This document shows, piece by piece, positions 60,387-64,000 of a stretch of 64,000 nt of DNA. A program made the position numbers and the translations under genes. This stretch comes from JBBSEX01 sp038239345 (GTDB taxonomy: Bacteria > Acidobacteriota > Terriglobia > Bryobacterales > Bryobacteraceae). The notes under the pieces are model-generated. The model did not search any database. It was not told the DNA's origin and saw only the letters and a program-made list of their open reading frames with translations. The first letter of the stretch is position 1. Each line of letters begins with the position of its first letter. The DNA lies in contig JBBSEX010000014.1 in NCBI GenBank assembly GCA_038239345.1, forward strand, positions 77,418-141,417, written 5' to 3'.

Positions 60387-62165
60387 ATGCGGAAATTGCG
60401 ACCCTTCATGCTCGCCCTCTGTATCGTTCCGGCATGCGGAGCGGCGGAGCAGTGGATACGGCTCAAATCGGCGAACTTTGAGCTTTTGACAACAGTAAAC
60501 GAGAAGAAGGCACGCGAGGCGATTCTCTACTTTGAAGAGGTCCGGGCATTCTTCGTTCAATCCAGCAGTTCCAAGCGCGCTCCCGGATTACCGATTCGCA
60601 TCGTTGTTTTCAAATCGGAGAGAGAATACAAGCCGTACCGGCCCAATGAAGTCGCCGTCGCGTTCTATCAAGGCACTAGCGAACGTGACTACATCGTGAT
60701 GGGCGCGCTCAGCGAAGAAACGTATCCAATCGCGATCCACGAATATACGCACGTCGTAATCCAGCATTCCGATCTGAAACCGCCGATCTGGCTCAATGAA
60801 GGCCTAGCCGAAATGTATTCCACGTTGAAGCCCCTAGGCAAGAAAATTCTGGTAGGGGCACTCAGCGCGGGGCGTATGAATGCGCTTCAGGAAAAGTGGG
60901 TGGATCTCAGTGTGCTGATTTCCGCCGGACACGATTCGCCTCTATACAACGAAAAGAATCGAGCCGGGATCTTCTACGCGGAAAGCTGGGCTTTGACGCA
61001 CATGTTATCGCTCAGCCCGGCGTATAAGCCGAAGTTTACCGACTTTCTCAGAGCCGTCAGCATGGGGAATTCCAGCGCCAACGCGTTTCAAACAATCTAT
61101 GGCAAGTCCGTTCTGGAGGTTCAAACCGATCTGCATGCCTATATGAATGGCGGAAAATTTCAGGGAGTGCTTTTCGATTTGCAATTAGATAAGAGCGCCG
61201 AAGCGCCAGAGGTGGAACCAGCCTCGGGTCTGGACGTCGGCCTGACGCTGGCGGAGTTGCGCGGCGCATCGCCCGCGGGACAAAAGGATGCGGAAGCCGC
61301 CTACGCGACACTCGCCCGGGATTATCCGAAGAGCGCCGAAGTCGCGGTTGGCGCGGCGCGGCTGGCGTGGGCCGGGAAGAATATCGACGCCGCTTTAGTG
61401 CAGTTCGCGCGCGCCGTCGAGCTGGGCACGACGGATCCAAAAGTATATTTCGATTACGCCATGTTGTCGCGGCAAAGCCGTGGGACGGCGGACCAGGTCT
61501 CGTTGTTGGAGAAGGCAGTTTCGCTCAAGCCCGATTATAAAGAAGCGCGGTTGGCCCTGGCCTACGACTACATGAACGCTCACAAATATCCGAATGCGAT
61601 AGAGCATCTGCGGCAGGTGAAGCAGGTAACCAAGGACGAAGCGTTCGCCTATTTCAGCGCATTGGCATTCGCGAACAACGGAATCGGCAATCCGCAAGAG
61701 GCGCGCAAGAACGCCGAGGCCGCTAAGCGCTATGCATCGGCACCGGCGGAGACCGAATCGATTGCGAATCTGCTGCAGTATCTGGATCGAAAAGAGAAGC
61801 GATCGCTCTTGGCCGACATTGAGCCAACGATTGCGAAGAACCCGCCTCCCGCGCGCGTAGAGACGAGCAATATCCGGGAGATACAACGCCCAACGATCCA
61901 GGAAAAGCGGATATCCGTCGCCGGACTGCTGAACCAAGTGGATTGCCTGGGTAAATCAGCGCGCTTTCACATCACCGCCCAGGGGCAGAAGCTGACGCTG
62001 CTGGTTCCCGATCCGGCCCAGATCGAGTTACGAGGCGTCGCCGCGCAGACCTTTGATATGACCTGCGGTCCACAGAAGCCCATGCCCGTGGTGGTCGATT
62101 ACGTTGAGCAGGCCGACCCTAAGCAGCATACGCAAGGTACGCTTCGAGTCCTCGAATTGAAGTAG
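60387..62165 (+). CDS. Secreted gluzincin-like peptidase with TPR repeats
   Basis: About 592 aa from ATG 60387 (TTG 60378 directly follows the mqnC stop and is possible). Signal peptide LRPFMLALCIVPACGAA. Zinc-peptidase core: HEYTH (H118, E119, H122) and the downstream WLNEGLAEMYS glutamate, which is the gluzincin HExxH...NExxAE layout (peptidase-MA-like/DUF1570 type). Residues about 300-460 look like TPR-type helical repeats (FARAVELGTTDPKVYFDYAML, LEKAVSLKPDYKEARLALAYDYMN). C-terminal 100 residues are a beta-rich domain. Probably periplasmic. Convergent with the repeat protein; the stop codons abut. Confidence 0.82.
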   Translation: MRKLRPFMLALCIVPACGAAEQWIRLKSANFELLTTVNEKKAREAILYFEEVRAFFVQSSSSKRAPGLPIRIVVFKSEREYKPYRPNEVAVAFYQGTSERDYIVMGALSEETYPIAIHEYTHVVIQHSDLKPPIWLNEGLAEMYSTLKPLGKKILVGALSAGRMNALQEKWVDLSVLISAGHDSPLYNEKNRAGIFYAESWALTHMLSLSPAYKPKFTDFLRAVSMGNSSANAFQTIYGKSVLEVQTDLHAYMNGGKFQGVLFDLQLDKSAEAPEVEPASGLDVGLTLAELRGASPAGQKDAEAAYATLARDYPKSAEVAVGAARLAWAGKNIDAALVQFARAVELGTTDPKVYFDYAMLSRQSRGTADQVSLLEKAVSLKPDYKEARLALAYDYMNAHKYPNAIEHLRQVKQVTKDEAFAYFSALAFANNGIGNPQEARKNAEAAKRYASAPAETESIANLLQYLDRKEKRSLLADIEPTIAKNPPPARVETSNIREIQRPTIQEKRISVAGLLNQVDCLGKSARFHITAQGQKLTLLVPDPAQIELRGVAAQTFDMTCGPQKPMPVVVDYVEQADPKQHTQGTLRVLELK

Positions 62166-64000
62166 CTACCTCGGTCGGATGTTGACGGTCACCGGAACCT
62201 CGCCCGCTTCCGTTTCAAACACCAATCGATACTCGCCGCGGAAACCGGCAACAGGATGCCAATAAAACATTCCTTTGTCACCTTGTAAAGTCGAGCCAAC
62301 GGGCAGCGGACGGCGTTCCCCGTTCACCACCAGCCAACCGGTCGTGGTTCTTGCGCCGAGTGGTATTTCAACAAGCTCGGCTTCACGGCTTTCGAGGCGT
62401 GATAGTACGGGCCTCCGCTCAATGCCGACGGACCTGTCAAACCATCTATTGCCGGCCCCGATGCCGCCCATATCTCCGCCGCCATTCGTGACGGAGAACA
62501 GACGGCTGCCGATTCCTTGCACGCGCCCGCCGCTATCGGTCACGGTCCAGCCGATGGAGTGCAGCCCATTAGTCATTCGGCCGGCGTCAAAAATGTAATA
62601 GCCTACTGGTCCACCGCTATTTCGCAGGTTCGGAAAAGTCGTGGCGACATCGGAGCGATATTGGTTGTAGACGGGATGCCCAACGGATACGCCGTCGATG
62701 TTGACGACAATCGTCGAACCATCCACCGGAACGATATAAGGCTGCTGCGTCAGAACCCAACCGAAGTTCACAAAGCTCGATCCGGAAGCGCCGCCCCCTT
62801 GTCCCGGCGTATCGAACGTCCCGAAGGGCAGCGTCGCGTGGGCATTGTCGCAGAGGATCGTTTTCGTTCCAAGATCCAGCAGCCGGCCCGCTTTATTATG
62901 GGCGATCGCATGCAGTTTATAGGTACCGTTGCCGAACCCCGCTGACCCATCGCTATTGGGTAGAACATTCGTCAATACCTGGTTGCCCCAACCAGCTTGA
63001 TAGGCATTCGGATATGTGATGTAAGCGGCTTCGACGTCGGGCCGGGCATCGGGCACGAAGTATGTATCGCCGATGAAAACAAGTCCGTTGGTGTAGATCG
63101 CAGCGGGATTTTCGTTCACCACCGGCTCGCGCCACAATTCCACTTTTGTTACTTCGATGCTATCGACTGCCCATCCCGTCACGGGGATCGGCCCAGCTTG
63201 CGAGGAGTTGTTGACCGGAGTATCGAAGAACCCGATGGGCGCCGTGGAGACCGCGATATTAGATGTAATATTCACTTGCACTGTCGGCGCGTTAGAGGTC
63301 GACGGCGAGGTGAGTGTAAGCGTGGCGTTCGGCCCGGCTCCAGTCACAGTGACCGTAAAGTTGCCGTTGCCCGTTCCCGATGTTGGCGTGGCCACGACGT
63401 TCGCCTGATTCGAGGACACTGTCCACGAAGCTCCGCTTGTGCCGCTGAAACTAACTGCAACCTTCTGCGGGCTGGTGATTAGAGCACCACCTTGCGAAAT
63501 TCCGAAATTCAACTTAGATCTGCCGACAGAAACGGCGGGCGCGACCCCGATGTTTAGGGCCACCGGAAGAGTCAAGGAGTTCGCTGCCCCCGGGGCGGTG
63601 ATCGTGATGTTGGAAGAGTACGAGCCCGCGGCTAAACCAGTGGGAATCACCGACACCGCGAAGTTAGCGGGCGTAGTGCCGATCGATGGCGCGATCTTGA
63701 GCCAGGCCGCAGTGGTGGAAGCGGTGACGTTCAGAGCGCCTCCCGTGCTGCTGATACCAAGCGCCTGCGAAGCGGGAGCCGCGCCATTCACTTGCGCCGC
63801 GAAGGTAAGGTTCGGAACGGAAGAAGTCAGTTGTGGAAGCGCAGCTACGTTGAAAGTCACGGGAATCGTAATCGGACTGTTCGATGCGCCAGCGGAAGTC
63901 ACGGTAACGGACCCGTTATACGACCCCGCGGCTAAACCACTGGGAATCACCGACACCGCGAAGCTCGCGGGAGTCGTACCGATCGATGGCGCGATCTTGA
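62166..64000 (-). CDS. Large secreted Ig-like/BACON-type repeat protein, 3' part
   Basis: Minus-strand gene whose 5' end lies beyond the window; the frame is still open at 64000, so the in-frame start at 63956 is not real. The visible 611 residues begin with about two 100-residue repeats rich in S, T, A, G and V (KIAPSIGTTPANFAVSVIPTGLAAGSY...), resembling the BACON/Ig-like modules of Acidobacteriota surface proteins. A third, diverged module follows, then two structured parts with IGFFDTPVNNSSQAGPIPVTGWAVDSIEVTKVELWREP and FGTFDTPGQGGGASG, and a C-terminal beta domain (RRPLPVGSTLQGDKGMFYWHPVAGFRGEYRLVFETEAG). No catalytic motif recognised; probably a cell-surface or secreted adhesive protein. 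Confidence 0.8.
   Translation of the reverse strand, partial: KIAPSIGTTPASFAVSVIPSGLAAGSYNGSVTVTSAGASNSPITIPVTFNVAALPQLTSSVPNLTFAAQVNGAAPASQALGISSTGGALNVTASTTAAWLKIAPSIGTTPANFAVSVIPTGLAAGSYSSNITITAPGAANSLTLPVALNIGVAPAVSVGRSKLNFGISQGGALITSPQKVAVSFSGTSGASWTVSSNQANVVATPTSGTGNGNFTVTVTGAGPNATLTLTSPSTSNAPTVQVNITSNIAVSTAPIGFFDTPVNNSSQAGPIPVTGWAVDSIEVTKVELWREPVVNENPAAIYTNGLVFIGDTYFVPDARPDVEAAYITYPNAYQAGWGNQVLTNVLPNSDGSAGFGNGTYKLHAIAHNKAGRLLDLGTKTILCDNAHATLPFGTFDTPGQGGGASGSSFVNFGWVLTQQPYIVPVDGSTIVVNIDGVSVGHPVYNQYRSDVATTFPNLRNSGGPVGYYIFDAGRMTNGLHSIGWTVTDSGGRVQGIGSRLFSVTNGGGDMGGIGAGNRWFDRSVGIERRPVLSRLESREAELVEIPLGARTTTGWLVVNGERRPLPVGSTLQGDKGMFYWHPVAGFRGEYRLVFETEAGEVPVTVNIRPR
63601..64000. repeat. 300-bp tandem coding repeat
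   Basis: Bases 63619-63700 and 63919-64000 are nearly identical at exactly 300-base spacing, for example CACCGACACCGCGAAG at both places and GATCGATGGCGCGATCTTGA at both ends. This corresponds to a 100-residue protein repeat in frame with the secreted protein above. The array continues past the window end, so the total copy number is unknown. Confidence 0.85.

Noticed and set aside
1..64000. CRISPR arrays, insertion sequences, prophage or integration sites
   Set aside because: No regularly spaced short repeats, transposase or integrase genes, or terminal inverted repeats were seen; the single tRNA gene has no adjacent integrase.

Overview
The window looks like a piece of an Acidobacteriota chromosome, probably close to the Bryobacter/Solibacter group. 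This is an inference from gene content: an Oar-like TonB-dependent receptor with an N-terminal carboxypeptidase-regulatory domain, futalosine-pathway menaquinone genes, secreted PIG-L, NIPSNAP and M2-peptidase proteins, many TAT-like or short Sec signals, and fairly GC-rich coding DNA. I see no plasmid, phage, insertion sequence, rRNA or CRISPR signal. Coding density is very high and no gene-free stretch exceeds 300 bases.

Layout. 1-311: 3' end of an RNase T2 gene. 405-9980: a four-component RND efflux operon (adaptor, two paralogous permeases, outer-membrane lipoprotein) with a STAS-like small gene inside it. 9985-15513: a DUF4397 lipoprotein, a small charged protein, an XRE-cupin regulator divergent from tdh-kbl (threonine to glycine plus acetyl-CoA), then a GlcG/HbpS-like protein and a GH5 hydrolase. 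15520-21124 (minus): a phosphorelay operon of two hybrid histidine kinases and a response regulator. 21319-24141: a large secreted PIG-L deacetylase. 24128-30070 (minus): a CzcCBA/CusCBA-type metal efflux operon ending in a PII-like DUF190 gene.

30274-46993 is the most interesting region. A LacI-family gene (36797) sits between two outward-facing operons. The minus operon encodes a PfkB kinase, amidohydrolase, YjbQ-family protein, NAD-dependent epimerase, SIS-domain protein, zinc dehydrogenase and a secreted sialidase-fold protein. The plus operon encodes a TonB/Oar receptor, a redoxin-sialidase fusion, a KdsB-like CMP-sugar synthetase, an unrecognised protein, an MFS transporter and a DapA/NanA-type aldolase. 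A perfect 14-bp palindrome lies just downstream of the promoter of the minus operon, and a related site holds the same position at the plus operon. I infer one LacI-controlled regulon for taking up and breaking down a sialic-acid-like or other 2-keto-3-deoxy sugar acid. The substrate cannot be read from the sequence.

46994-64000 is mostly housekeeping: a radical SAM protein, tRNA-Thr(CGT), aldo/keto reductase, Rieske protein, fpg, folP, tyrS, cysS, a PLP trans-sulfuration enzyme, M2 peptidase, a NIPSNAP protein, mqnA-mqnC, a gluzincin/TPR protein, and the 3' part of a secreted protein with 100-residue repeats that runs off the window end.

All seven convergent gene pairs in the window meet with overlaps or gaps of at most 6 bases, leaving no room for intergenic terminators.
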